A stretch of DNA of 64,000 nucleotides from an uncultured Muribaculaceae bacterium (GTDB taxonomy: Bacteria > Bacteroidota > Bacteroidia > Bacteroidales > Muribaculaceae). Positions 1 through 8,719 of the stretch are shown piece by piece. The stretch is taken from contig CAJUBL010000004.1 of the NCBI GenBank assembly GCA_910584665.1, positions 8,144-72,143 of the forward strand, written 5' to 3'. The notes beneath the pieces are model-generated. The model worked only from the letters and a program-made list of their open reading frames with translations, searched no databases and was not told where the DNA came from. The stretch's first letter is position 1. Every line of letters begins with the position of its first letter. Both the position numbers and the translations under genes were made by a program.

Positions 1-81
1 CAGACCGGTGAAGTCGAGGAACAACAGTGTTATTCCCAGCCAGAATATGACCGCAAGCATAATACGTATTCGTTTCAACAT
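1..81 (-). CDS. N-terminus of a membrane protein, probably a 4Fe-4S-binding protein (runs off the window)
   Basis: Only the first 27 codons are present, starting with ATG (complement of 79-81) and still open at position 1. The peptide begins MLKRIRIMLAV and continues as a hydrophobic stretch ending LLFLDFTG. This basic start plus one membrane segment with an LDFTG end resembles the N-terminus of polytopic 4Fe-4S ferredoxin-type membrane proteins common in Bacteroidales, but the cysteine motifs would lie outside the window. A well-spaced promoter lies directly upstream, so the start is credible. The functional name is recognition from memory of the family's N-terminus and is only moderately safe. 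Confidence 0.5.
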   Translation of the reverse strand, partial: MLKRIRIMLAVIFWLGITLLFLDFTGL

Positions 82-102
82 AATGAATGATGATTGGCGA
101 CA

Positions 103-134
103 CAAAAATAGTATAAAACCGTAAGGTTTACAAA
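103..134 (-). promoter_or_regulatory. Bacteroidetes-type promoter for the minus-strand gene at 1-81
   Basis: Read on the minus strand, TTTG (131-134) is followed after 20 bases by TATTTTTG (103-110). This matches the Bacteroidetes sigma-ABfr pattern of TTTG at -33 and TAnnTTTG at -7. It leaves a leader of roughly 15-20 bases before the ATG at 81. Confidence 0.65.
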
Positions 135-249
135 GCGGTTAATATGTAGATTGACGTTAAAAGTTTTAAATTTCCGCTGAAAATAAATTAAATAAATTTA
201 TAAAGAAGTATATGATGCATAAATAATGCTTTTACTCACGGATTTTACG

Positions 250-257
250 TAACTTTG
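250..257 (+). promoter_or_regulatory. -7 box for the exonuclease gene
   Basis: TAACTTTG matches TAnnTTTG exactly and lies 50 bases before the ATG at 307. No TTTG is found at the usual 20-base distance, only T-rich sequence near 230, so this is a one-box call. The box means that a TTG codon at 298 would lie close to the predicted transcript start, which favours the ATG at 307. Confidence 0.45.
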
Positions 258-306
258 TACTCCGACTAACGGAATTCCAGCTATTGGCTTCCATTGTTTG
301 ACCGTA

Positions 307-921
307 ATGCTCACGATAGACAAAAAACAGATATCACCGATGCCGACCGCCCGATTTGGCGGAAGACGCACAATCGTCATCGACGATGCCGCCGATGCCC
401 GTCAGGCTGTGGCGTATCTCTCCAAACAGACCGCCATCGGATTCGATACCGAAACGCGTCCTTCATTCCGGAAGGGGGACACCCATAAGGTCGCACTGAT
501 ACAGCTGTCGACCGAGGATGAGTGTTTCCTGTTCCGCACGTGTATGATGGGATTCACCGAGCCACTGGTGAGACTTATGGAGAATCCCGATGTACTGAAA
601 GTAGGCCTGTCGACCAAAGACGATTTCCACGGTCTCAACCAGCTGTCGCCCTGCCATCCGGCGGGTGTGGTAGAACTGCAGGAATACGTCAGGCGATACG
701 GAATAGCCGACATGTCGCTTCAGAAAGTGTATGCCATAATATTCGGCGAGCATATATCCAAAGGGCAACGCCTGACCAACTGGGAAGCCAAAGAACTGAC
801 ACCCGGCCAGATATCATATGCATCACTCGATGCATGGGCATGCCTCATCATATACAATCATCTGAGACTCGGTCTGTTTGATCCGAGCAAGAGTCCTTAT
901 AAAAAAGAATCGGAAGAATGA
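307..921 (+). CDS. RNase D-like 3'-5' exonuclease domain protein
   Basis: A 204-residue stand-alone DEDD-family exonuclease domain, predicted to remove nucleotides from the 3' end of RNA or DNA using two metal ions. Visible motifs are FDTET (Asp47 and Glu49, exo I), an Asp-containing KDD segment in the middle (exo II), and a C-terminal YASLDAW segment with Tyr and Asp (exo III, DEDDy type). There is no HRDC or polymerase domain, so it is shorter than true RNase D (about 375 residues). The ATG at 307 is preferred over an in-frame TTG at 298. It overlaps the next small gene by 4 bases (ATGA). The substrate cannot be told from sequence. Confidence 0.85.
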   Translation: MLTIDKKQISPMPTARFGGRRTIVIDDAADARQAVAYLSKQTAIGFDTETRPSFRKGDTHKVALIQLSTEDECFLFRTCMMGFTEPLVRLMENPDVLKVGLSTKDDFHGLNQLSPCHPAGVVELQEYVRRYGIADMSLQKVYAIIFGEHISKGQRLTNWEAKELTPGQISYASLDAWACLIIYNHLRLGLFDPSKSPYKKESEE

Positions 922-1118
922 AGAAATACAATCTCATACCGTTGCTGCTTGCCGCCTATCTCGGGTTCATGTGTTATCTGGGTTACCCCTACTACATATC
1001 GGGAGCCTACTCGCCGCTACGATACTTCGGGGTCGCCGCTCTGTCGGCAGGCTGTATAATAATCCTCCGCGTGGTAATGAAACGGCGTGCCGACAAACAT
1101 AACTCCAAAGACAACTGA
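918..1118 (+). CDS. Small two-helix membrane protein, unknown function
   Basis: A 66-residue protein with a basic start (MKKYN), a hydrophobic helix at about residues 6-24, a second at about 36-53 (ending IIILRV), and a charged tail rich in Lys and Arg. It starts inside the stop codon of the exonuclease gene (4-base overlap), so the two are very likely translated together. I recognise no family. It could be a small membrane partner of the exonuclease, but only proximity supports that. Confidence 0.7.
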   Translation: MKKYNLIPLLLAAYLGFMCYLGYPYYISGAYSPLRYFGVAALSAGCIIILRVVMKRRADKHNSKDN

Positions 1119-1161
1119 CATAACATCCGGAATCCTCATATAGAATCAACACTCAACAGAT

Positions 1162-3288
1162 ATGAACCGATTAACAATCATCACAATGGGCATTGTGACC
1201 CTGTCATCGACCATGACATCATGCAACAACAAGCGCATAGAGTATCCTGCCGCTCCACAGGACGAAACAGTCGACCGGTATTTCGAACTGACAATAGCCG
1301 ATCCATACCGTCCCTTAGAGAACGACACAGCCCAGGCGACCAAGGAATGGGTTGAAGCTGAGAACAAGGTGACCAGAGAGTATCTTGACCGGATACCTTA
1401 CAGACAGAAAATCCACAACCGCCTGACCAGCTTGCAGAACTATCCCAAAATGGGTCTCATATCGCTGGCGCCCGACGGCAGGTATTACTATTATCTCAAC
1501 AAAGGTCTTGAGAATCAATCAAAACTGTATCGTCGTGACTCTATAAACGGTGAGGGTAAAGTGTGGCTCGATCCCAACGGTCTGAGCGACGACGGCACTG
1601 TCGCACTGAAAGGAATAACTTTCTCCAACGACGGGAAATACATGGCCTATACCATCTCGCGCAACGGCAGCGACTGGGTAGAGATATACGTGATGGACAC
1701 TGCTGACGGCCATCTCCTTGACGATCACATCGAGTGGGCCAAGTTTACCGATGCCGCGTGGTGCGGGGATGGATTCTATTACAGCGCCTACGACCGTCCC
1801 GGCGAAGGAAAAGAATTCTCAAACGCCAACGAGAATCACCGCATATATTACCACAGGCTCGGCACACCTCAGAGTGAGGACCAGCTGGCCTACACCGATC
1901 CCGAGCACCCGCTACACTTCCACTCGGCCTACGTGCCTGACTCTGAAGACATGCTCTTTGTGATAGGAGGCGGTGACGGCTTCGGCAACTCGGTCATGTT
2001 CAGAGACATCAGAAAGACCGGATCAGACTGGAAGGTTATGGAGCCGAATCAGGACACTGAGGTAAACATCATAGACATCATAGACGGTGAGATATATTTC
2101 ACCACAACTTACGGAGCAGAACGCCGCAGACTTATGAAGACATCCGTCGCCAATCCCGATAAGACCAACTGGAAAGAGGTTGTGGGAGAACAGGAAGGTG
2201 TACTGACATCGGCCCAGCGTACCGGATCAAGGCTTCTCCTGACCTACGAACAGGATGCGGCCAACAGGGCATTCATCTACAACACTGACGGCAGCCTTGT
2301 GAACGAGATCAAACTGCCGGAATTCTCGTCGGCTGCATTCTCTACAAGTGACAGAAACGATGATATATTCTACCGTGCCACCTCGATGGCACTGCCCCCC
2401 ACGATATACAGATATGACGCAGCCAGCAATACCTCGTCTGTAGAGATGGCTCCTGAAATAGATAACTTCAATCCCGATGACTATGTTACCGAGCAGGTGT
2501 TCTATACCTCGGCCGACGGTACCAGAGTACCTATGTCACTGACCTACCGCAAGGGACTGGAACGCAACGGTAAGAATCCGGTGTATCTCTACGGTTACGG
2601 CGGCTTCAATGTCTCGCTCAATCCGGGTTTCTCTCCCAACCGTGTACTATGGCTCGAGAACGGCGGAATATATGCCGAGACGAATCTGCGAGGCGGCGGC
2701 GAATACGGTGAGTCGTGGCACGAAGCCGGTACCAAAATGAATAAGCTTAACGTTTTCAACGACTTTATCTCAGCCGCCAGGTACCTTATCGACGAGGGAT
2801 GGACATCGCCCGACTATCTCGCCATCGAGGGAGGCAGCAACGGAGGCCTGCTCATAGGGGCAACAGTCAATATGTGTCCCGAGTTATTCAGGGTAGCCAT
2901 ACCGCGCGTGGGGGTGATGGACATGATGCGCTACCACCTGTTCACGATAGGCTGGAACTGGGCATCGGATTACGGACGCTCGGATGACTCGCAGGAAATG
3001 GCAGAATATCTGTACAGCTACTCTCCACTGCACAACATCAGTAATGACGGTACTCCCTATCCCGCCATCATGGTGACAACAGCCGACCATGACGACCGCG
3101 TTGTCCCGGCACACTCGTTCAAGTATGCCGCCACACTGCAGGCCAGCAATACCGGCGACGCACCCAAACTGATCCGTATAGACTCAAAGGCCGGACACGG
3201 TGCAGGGAAGCCCGTCAGCAAGGTTATCGATGAGTATGCAGACATCTATTCGTTCATCTTCTACAACATGGGACTCGAACCCAGGTGA
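1162..3288 (+). CDS. Prolyl oligopeptidase family serine peptidase (S9A), predicted lipoprotein
   Basis: A 708-residue peptidase predicted to cleave small proline-containing peptides in the periplasm or at the cell surface. The N-terminus is a lipoprotein signal with a lipobox ending TSC at about residue 21. A seven-bladed beta-propeller (about 75-430) precedes the alpha/beta-hydrolase domain. Catalytic residues are visible: Ser559 in GGSNGG, an Asp in ADHDDR (642-645), and His679 in AGHG. The length fits the family. The region before the hydrolase contains YGYGGF, typical of S9A. It lies 43 bases after the small membrane protein and 24 bases before an unknown lipoprotein in the same direction. 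No recognisable promoter lies in that gap. Confidence 0.93.
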   Translation: MNRLTIITMGIVTLSSTMTSCNNKRIEYPAAPQDETVDRYFELTIADPYRPLENDTAQATKEWVEAENKVTREYLDRIPYRQKIHNRLTSLQNYPKMGLISLAPDGRYYYYLNKGLENQSKLYRRDSINGEGKVWLDPNGLSDDGTVALKGITFSNDGKYMAYTISRNGSDWVEIYVMDTADGHLLDDHIEWAKFTDAAWCGDGFYYSAYDRPGEGKEFSNANENHRIYYHRLGTPQSEDQLAYTDPEHPLHFHSAYVPDSEDMLFVIGGGDGFGNSVMFRDIRKTGSDWKVMEPNQDTEVNIIDIIDGEIYFTTTYGAERRRLMKTSVANPDKTNWKEVVGEQEGVLTSAQRTGSRLLLTYEQDAANRAFIYNTDGSLVNEIKLPEFSSAAFSTSDRNDDIFYRATSMALPPTIYRYDAASNTSSVEMAPEIDNFNPDDYVTEQVFYTSADGTRVPMSLTYRKGLERNGKNPVYLYGYGGFNVSLNPGFSPNRVLWLENGGIYAETNLRGGGEYGESWHEAGTKMNKLNVFNDFISAARYLIDEGWTSPDYLAIEGGSNGGLLIGATVNMCPELFRVAIPRVGVMDMMRYHLFTIGWNWASDYGRSDDSQEMAEYLYSYSPLHNISNDGTPYPAIMVTTADHDDRVVPAHSFKYAATLQASNTGDAPKLIRIDSKAGHGAGKPVSKVIDEYADIYSFIFYNMGLEPR

Positions 3289-3312
3289 GTCGAGAACATA
3301 CAAGACTGAATA

Positions 3313-4227
3313 TTGAAACAGTGGATTAACATATCGGCCGTGATACTGATAGCATCGTCGCTATCGGGATGCTTCACGGGCATCGAGAGTACACCTAAGA
3401 TCACGGCACGCGACGTCAGACGCCAGCATGCGACAGAAACGCCAGAGATGTCCTATGCCCGCGATGTCACCGGAGAACCGGTGGCATCGTGGAGCTCAGG
3501 CAAGAAATTTATTGTAAGCCCCGGCAAGATATCGTTCGCACTCACCCCTATCCCCACAGCCGACCGTCTGGAACCTGGCGATACCTTACGATATGCAGGG
3601 CTACAACCTGTCAGATCAATGACCGACATTGACGATACAATTGTAGTACTGACGACCATGACGGGTGACACACTCCAGTATCGTATACAGGAGCCCATAG
3701 AGGAAGTCATGAAACGAACGACGCTCGAAATCCCATTCACAATCGAGATGACACTTGTAGACAAAGCCTCGGCGCTGATGGACGGGAATGACTACTACAT
3801 CACCACACCGGTATGGTTCAACGAGAACGGAGACAATATCACCGGACGTAAACTTGTAAAGATCCATGTCGACAGCATTACCGCAGGCAACACAAACTAT
3901 CCTCTCGCTGTCCATTTCACCGATATCGACGGCAACAGGTCGAGAGTGTATATGTCGACCGGAACAAGCCGGAGTGCCACACGGAACTTCGAAACACTCT
4001 TCTCGCTTACAGATCCACGCCAGAGATACAAGGATATCAATGATGACGTGTGGGACTGTATCACATGGTCAGCCGTGAAGCCGGAGATGACCCGCGAGGA
4101 ATGCCGTCTGTCACTGGGGAATCCGCGGGAAGTCGTCCGCGGACACTACCTGGAGCGCTGGAGCTATGATAACGGATATATACTGATATTTGACGACGGA
4201 TATCTAAGCGACATAAGAATACGCTGA
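3313..4227 (+). CDS. Unknown lipoprotein with a BamE/SmpA-like C-terminal pattern, TTG start
   Basis: A 304-residue protein with no ATG near its 5' end. Reading from TTG at 3313 gives MKQW, a hydrophobic stretch and the lipobox LSGC, a complete lipoprotein signal, so the TTG start is supported by the protein itself. The middle is beta-rich without a recognised domain. The last 50 residues contain MTREECRLSLGNP followed by a beta-type tail ending DDGYLSDIRI, which recalls the SmpA/BamE-type fold, though this is weak. The next gene starts on the last base of its stop codon. Function is unknown; a periplasmic or outer-membrane location is predicted. Confidence 0.75.
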   Translation: MKQWINISAVILIASSLSGCFTGIESTPKITARDVRRQHATETPEMSYARDVTGEPVASWSSGKKFIVSPGKISFALTPIPTADRLEPGDTLRYAGLQPVRSMTDIDDTIVVLTTMTGDTLQYRIQEPIEEVMKRTTLEIPFTIEMTLVDKASALMDGNDYYITTPVWFNENGDNITGRKLVKIHVDSITAGNTNYPLAVHFTDIDGNRSRVYMSTGTSRSATRNFETLFSLTDPRQRYKDINDDVWDCITWSAVKPEMTREECRLSLGNPREVVRGHYLERWSYDNGYILIFDDGYLSDIRIR

Positions 4228-4988
4228 TGAAACTCACTTTTCTCGGAACCGGAACATCAACCGGCATTCCGGTACTGGGATGCCGGTGTCGGACGTGCCG
4301 GTCAACCGACCCGCACGACCGAAGGCTACGTACATCGGCGTTGCTGACAACAGACGATAAAAGACATATCATGATCGACTGCGGCCCGGACATGCGACAG
4401 CAACTGCTCAGGTATCACAACGGTACTATCGATGGCGTACTCATCACCCACAGCCACTATGATCACGTGGGTGGAGTCGACGACCTGCGCACACTCTCAT
4501 ACACCAGCGGCATTGACATATACTGCCGGGAGGATGTATCCGACGACCTCAGACGTGTGCTTCCGTACTGCTTCAACAACTCCGGATACCCCAATGTAGC
4601 ATGGCTCAGGCTCAACAACATCAGAGAGCTGACACCATTCATAGCGGCCGGACTGAAAGTAACTCCGCTGCCTGTGATACATGGAAGGCTACCTATACTG
4701 GGATTCCTGACAGGCCGGCTCGCCTACATAACCGACGCCACCATTATTCCGCCAGAAACCATAGATGTCATAAGAGGAATTGATACACTGGTAATCAATG
4801 CATTGAGGCATTCAGTCAATCCGACGCACCAGAACCTCGAACAAGCCCTCGATGTCATAAAAAAAGCAGGTCCCCGTCGGACCTACCTAATCCACATGTC
4901 CCACCAGATGGGACTTCACGCCGAAGAATCACCCAGACTGCCGGCTGGCATAGAGTTTGCATATGACGGGCTGGAAATAGAGATATGA
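4227..4988 (+). CDS. PhnP-like metallo-beta-lactamase-fold phosphodiesterase
   Basis: A 253-residue cytoplasmic metallohydrolase. The metal motif THSHYDH (residues 74-80) and downstream His residues in PVIHG and LIHMSHQMG are visible. A CxCxxC cluster (Cys19, Cys21, Cys24) matches the structural zinc site of the PhnP branch, whose known member hydrolyses 5-phosphoribosyl 1,2-cyclic phosphate. There are no other phosphonate (phn) genes nearby, so another cyclic phosphodiester substrate is possible. The start ATG shares one base with the preceding stop (TGATG), indicating translational coupling with the lipoprotein gene. Its 3' end converges with the acyl-CoA ligase gene. Confidence 0.85.
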   Translation: MKLTFLGTGTSTGIPVLGCRCRTCRSTDPHDRRLRTSALLTTDDKRHIMIDCGPDMRQQLLRYHNGTIDGVLITHSHYDHVGGVDDLRTLSYTSGIDIYCREDVSDDLRRVLPYCFNNSGYPNVAWLRLNNIRELTPFIAAGLKVTPLPVIHGRLPILGFLTGRLAYITDATIIPPETIDVIRGIDTLVINALRHSVNPTHQNLEQALDVIKKAGPRRTYLIHMSHQMGLHAEESPRLPAGIEFAYDGLEIEI

Positions 4989-5052
4989 CAACCCTTCACA
5001 TGCCGAACGGGACACATGAGCATACCAGCCATGCGGCACAATACAACCCGCT

Positions 5053-6699
5053 CTATCTGTAGAGGTAGCGTCTGATGGAGTGCTTTGGAGTTTTCTCGAA
5101 CGGCTCATCCATTATCTCAATTCCTTTTACTTTAGCATAGGCCGGAAGCTGTCTGTTCAGCATCACAATATTTTCGTCCATCTGGCTTTTTACCTGATCA
5201 GAAGACAGTTTCAGTTTCTTCACGGTGTCTTCATCGGGCACAACCAGTGCTATTATTGAGCCTTCACGGTCTACCACGATCGATTCCATAACCAGCGGAT
5301 AGTGATTCAGCAGTCCCTCAATCTCCTCAGGATATATATTCTGACCCGATGGTCCGAGTATCATAGTCTTGCTGCGCCCACGTATATATATAAAACCATC
5401 ACTATCCCGGGTACACATGTCGCCTGTATTCATCCATCCATCCCTGAACACAGCATCCGTAGCCTCAGGATTCTTATAATATCCATGCATGACATTATCT
5501 CCACGCACCCACAGTTCTCCGGGAATATTCTCAGGATCGGGAGAGTCAATACGCGTCTCCATGCGTGTCACGGTCAATCCACATGAACGTGCTTTGAATA
5601 CGTCAGGCGAAGCGTAGGCTATAAGAGGCGCACACTCTGTCATTCCATATCCCACAGTATAAGGAAAACGTATGCGTCTGAGAAAGTTTTCGACCTCAGG
5701 TGCAAGAGCTGCGCCCCCGACGACCACCATTACGAGGTTGCCTCCGAAGGCACTTTTCATCTGCCTGAGTATCTTATTATAGACAATACGGCTGACTCCG
5801 GGTATGGCACATAATATCTTCATCAGAGGCTTCCTCAGCACCGGAAATATTTTACCGGTGACAATCTTCTCTATAACGAGAGGTACCGTAATGACAATCT
5901 TGGGCCTGACCTGAGCGAAGGCGTCAAGCAGAATCTTGGGAGAAGGCACACGCCCGAGAAACTGTACATGAGCTCCTTTCATTATGGGAAAAATCAGCTC
6001 GACAAGCAGACCATACATATGAGCCATAGGGAGCATGCTGAGCATACCGTCTCCAGGCCCCAGATACGGGATCTCGTCGACTGCGAAACGTGCGTTGCTC
6101 ATTAGATTGCCATAGGTAAGCATCACCCCCTTTGAAAAACCGGTGGATCCTGATGTATAGTTAATAATCATAATATCATCAGGCCTGTCATCATAGTATT
6201 TTACATCAGCGGCTGTAAATCCACGCGGATAACGTTCCGCAAAGATCCGGTCTATATCATCACGGAAAGACCTGAAAGTGTCAGTCCTGCAGTCAAGCAG
6301 TTCAAAACCGGCTATTTTAAAAACACACTTCAGGGCAGGCATATCATTATGGTCAAGAGACTGCCATATTGACTCGTCGACAAACAGCAATACCGAGTCG
6401 CTGTGATTTACAAGATGATGTATATTATCGGGTTTGAACTCATTGAGTATAGGAACGACAACGGCACCATATGTCACCGTAGCAAAAAATACCAGTGCCC
6501 ACTCCGACGAGTTACGGCCGCAAAGGGCAATCTTATCCCCCGGCCTGATTCCTATCTCCTCAAAATACAGATGTAACCGTGCTATATTACCGGCTGCCGC
6601 AGCATATGTGTAAGTACCGCCTGTCAGATCGCTGAGAGCAGGACAATCCCAATGATTACAGATTGACAGCGCGATATTTTTATTGAAACTTTCTTTCAT
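5053..6699 (-). CDS. AMP-forming long-chain acyl-CoA synthetase family protein
   Basis: A 548-residue adenylate-forming enzyme predicted to activate a carboxylic acid (probably a fatty acid) with ATP and pass it to CoA or another acceptor. The adenylate-binding P-loop is YTSGSTGFSK (181-190). Further motifs are YGMTE, a GELWVRG segment, the hinge-region motif WMNTGD and a late IYPEEIE motif. It is monocistronic, with its own promoter upstream and a convergent neighbour downstream. The substrate cannot be read from sequence. The length is close to short FadD-type members. Confidence 0.88.
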   Translation of the reverse strand: MKESFNKNIALSICNHWDCPALSDLTGGTYTYAAAAGNIARLHLYFEEIGIRPGDKIALCGRNSSEWALVFFATVTYGAVVVPILNEFKPDNIHHLVNHSDSVLLFVDESIWQSLDHNDMPALKCVFKIAGFELLDCRTDTFRSFRDDIDRIFAERYPRGFTAADVKYYDDRPDDIMIINYTSGSTGFSKGVMLTYGNLMSNARFAVDEIPYLGPGDGMLSMLPMAHMYGLLVELIFPIMKGAHVQFLGRVPSPKILLDAFAQVRPKIVITVPLVIEKIVTGKIFPVLRKPLMKILCAIPGVSRIVYNKILRQMKSAFGGNLVMVVVGGAALAPEVENFLRRIRFPYTVGYGMTECAPLIAYASPDVFKARSCGLTVTRMETRIDSPDPENIPGELWVRGDNVMHGYYKNPEATDAVFRDGWMNTGDMCTRDSDGFIYIRGRSKTMILGPSGQNIYPEEIEGLLNHYPLVMESIVVDREGSIIALVVPDEDTVKKLKLSSDQVKSQMDENIVMLNRQLPAYAKVKGIEIMDEPFEKTPKHSIRRYLYR

Positions 6700-6751
6700 G
6701 AAATTAGGTCAAATATTGGTGTTTTTGAAAACATCAGCTCAAATACAACAA

Positions 6752-6784
6752 CAAATATAATACTAAAAAGTTAACATGTCCAAA
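6752..6784 (-). promoter_or_regulatory. Promoter of the acyl-CoA synthetase gene
   Basis: On the minus strand, TTTG (6781-6784), 21 bases, then TATATTTG (6752-6759), an exact TAnnTTTG. This gives a leader of about 45 bases to the ATG at 6699. The region between this gene and the divergent thioredoxin gene is strongly AT-rich. Confidence 0.6.
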
Positions 6785-6886
6785 GTATCGGCCTACAAAC
6801 ATAACATAAGAAGTAGTATCGCCTGAAAAATAGTGCAATAAATGAACAAAATACTATGTAAAAACGTTAATTCAAATATATTATTG

Positions 6887-6894
6887 TACATTTG
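6887..6894 (+). promoter_or_regulatory. -7 box of the thioredoxin lipoprotein gene
   Basis: TACATTTG matches TAnnTTTG and lies 58 bases before the ATG at 6952. No TTTG is seen at the standard distance. Because the box ends with TTG, an in-frame TTG inside it (6892) cannot be the translation start. Confidence 0.5.
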
Positions 6895-6951
6895 CAGTCA
6901 TCAATCAAAAACAACAACTCAACTATTTATAAAACACCTATTACTAAAAGT

Positions 6952-8025
6952 ATGAAAATCAAAACATTTGCAGTCTATGTCCTTGCATCGGCCGCCATGG
7001 TATCATGCACCGACAAAAAAGACGGAGCGGGGGACTACAATCTCACCGTCAACTTCGAAGATCCGTCGGCTGACGGAACCATGGCTTTCCTCAGCTCGTT
7101 TGATTCGGGCGACAAGATCGACAGCGTGACAATTGCCGACAGCAAGGCTATTTTTACCGGAAGTGTTGAGGAACCTACTATTGTAGTGGTATCCTATAAC
7201 GGCAACCGCGGTTATCGCTTCATCCTGGAGAGCGGCAATACCGAGGTCAGGAACGGACGCGCCATCAGCAATCTCAACGACCGTTTCAGGGCTTTCACCG
7301 ATGACTACCGCGCCCGTTACGATTCGATACGCAATCTCATAGAACAGACAAAGGACGAAGCCGAGCATACCGCAATGGTAAATGCCGGCCGTCTGCACCT
7401 TGACTCTGTAATGAGCGAGACGATGATCGCCAATATCTACAACCCCATCGGCTATATGATAATGCTTGACAAAGCATCAGGAATGGAAGTCGAGGAGTTC
7501 TCCGAGTTCCTAAAACAATATCCCCATCTCACCAAGTTCAAACGCATCGACTCTATCAAAAAGCATTTCGATGCCGTCGAAGCCACATCGGCCGGAAAGA
7601 CATACACCGACTTCGAGATCAATCAGAACGGCGAGACCGTGAAACTCAGCGACTATGTAAAACCCGGCCAATACACGCTGGTCGATTTCTGGGCAAGCTG
7701 GTGCGGTCCCTGCAAGAAAGAGATAGCCATAATCAGACAGCTCTACGAGAAATACAATGCAAAAGGTCTCGAGGTAGTAGGTGTTGATGTATGGGAGACA
7801 CCCGAACAGGCTCAGGAATACCTGAACGAGAATCCGTTGCCATGGAACATCATGCTCACCGGCGAAGGAAGCGAGATCACCGACAAATACGGCATCAACG
7901 GCATTCCATGCATCATCCTTATTGATCCGGAAGGCAAGATCGTAGCACGCGACCTGTTTGAAGAGGAACTTGTCAACACCGTATCTGAGGCTATGGGCGA
8001 CCACACCGTCACCACCGAAAAATAA
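6952..8025 (+). CDS. Thioredoxin-like (TlpA/AhpC) lipoprotein with N-terminal DUF4369-type domain
   Basis: From ATG at 6952 the product has 357 residues, with a lipoprotein signal (MKIKTFAV, lipobox VSC followed by TDKK). An N-terminal beta-rich domain of the DUF4369 kind is followed by a thioredoxin-fold domain with WCGPC (Cys251 and Cys254) and a cis-Pro region (GINGIP). Such proteins are periplasmic thiol-disulfide oxidoreductases in Bacteroidetes; the partner is not evident. An earlier in-frame TTG at 6892 falls within the -7 promoter box and is rejected. The gene ends at a strong bidirectional terminator. Confidence 0.9.
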   Translation: MKIKTFAVYVLASAAMVSCTDKKDGAGDYNLTVNFEDPSADGTMAFLSSFDSGDKIDSVTIADSKAIFTGSVEEPTIVVVSYNGNRGYRFILESGNTEVRNGRAISNLNDRFRAFTDDYRARYDSIRNLIEQTKDEAEHTAMVNAGRLHLDSVMSETMIANIYNPIGYMIMLDKASGMEVEEFSEFLKQYPHLTKFKRIDSIKKHFDAVEATSAGKTYTDFEINQNGETVKLSDYVKPGQYTLVDFWASWCGPCKKEIAIIRQLYEKYNAKGLEVVGVDVWETPEQAQEYLNENPLPWNIMLTGEGSEITDKYGINGIPCIILIDPEGKIVARDLFEEELVNTVSEAMGDHTVTTEK

Positions 8026-8044
8026 CCTGATACAGAACAGATAC

Positions 8045-8095
8045 AATAATAAATGAGGGTCCGGAAAGTAACTTTCCGGACCCTCATTTATTATT
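8045..8095. terminator. Bidirectional intrinsic terminator, 25-bp perfect palindrome
   Basis: Bases 8045-8069 are the exact reverse complement of 8071-8095 around a single central base at 8070. The core is GC-rich and the ends are A/T-rich, giving a T-rich tail on either strand. It lies between the convergent thioredoxin lipoprotein gene (ends 8025) and the beta-barrel gene (ends 8106) and would serve both. Confidence 0.9.
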
Positions 8096-8105
8096 GGAAA
8101 AATAC

Positions 8106-8642
8106 TCAGAAGCGGTAACCGATACCGACAGTGACAGAACCGGTCGAATAATGTCTGACTCCGGTATATTTACCCTCAATGAAAAGCCGAAGGGTCTGTG
8201 TCGCATAAATATCAAACCCGCCTCCGATATTTATACCGAACTTAGTCTTACGGGTGGTTACATCGTCTCCCTCGACAATAGCAGGACTGGCAGTCTTGGG
8301 ATGCAGACTCCACGAAGTGTAATTCAGACCGACAAGCGGATAGAAATCAATTCTATCACTGATAACCGGAAGAGGCATATGCATGTTGACATTCAGAGCC
8401 AGTCCGTCAGTCTGGTTATGACGGAATATATATGTAAGATCAGGCGCAATCCTTAGCAGACGGTTTATACGATATTGAAAATACAGGCCTGCCACAGCAC
8501 TCTCGTTGCGTGTATTATATCCGGCAGTAAGCCCCACCGTCTTCTCTCCTTTCTCACCGGCGGCGAATGCTGCCGGACCCATTGTCATGGCAGCCATCGC
8601 CACCACAGTAGCTATCAGTCGATTAAAGATTTTCATATTCAT
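8106..8642 (-). CDS. Small outer-membrane beta-barrel protein
   Basis: About 178 residues from the ATG at 8642 (a second ATG at 8636 is equally usable). A signal peptide ends near AAFAAGEKG, followed by amphipathic beta-strands such as VAGLYFQYRI and LFIEGKYTGV, and a C-terminal aromatic end VGIGYRF typical of outer-membrane barrels. This is the usual size of 8-stranded OmpA/OmpX-like or porin-family small barrels. An in-frame TTG at 8663 lies inside the -7 box and is not a start. The role is unknown. Confidence 0.8.
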   Translation of the reverse strand: MNMKIFNRLIATVVAMAAMTMGPAAFAAGEKGEKTVGLTAGYNTRNESAVAGLYFQYRINRLLRIAPDLTYIFRHNQTDGLALNVNMHMPLPVISDRIDFYPLVGLNYTSWSLHPKTASPAIVEGDDVTTRKTKFGINIGGGFDIYATQTLRLFIEGKYTGVRHYSTGSVTVGIGYRF

Positions 8643-8660
8643 GTTTAAGTCTTGATGTGC

Positions 8661-8668
8661 CAAAGTTA
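8661..8668 (-). promoter_or_regulatory. -7 box of the small beta-barrel gene
   Basis: On the minus strand the sequence is TAACTTTG, an exact TAnnTTTG, about 19 bases before the ATG at 8642. No TTTG is found 20 bases further upstream. Confidence 0.5.
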
Positions 8669-8690
8669 AACAAATTAGAGAGAATTTTTG

Positions 8691-8698
8691 TAACTTCG
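8691..8698 (+). promoter_or_regulatory. Candidate -7 box of ung
   Basis: TAACTTCG differs from TAnnTTTG by one base and lies 21 bases before the ung ATG. The two divergent -7 boxes are only about 22 bases apart, so their polymerase footprints would overlap. Confidence 0.4.
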
Positions 8699-8719
8699 CG
8701 GTGAAAAAAAATTCAAGCT

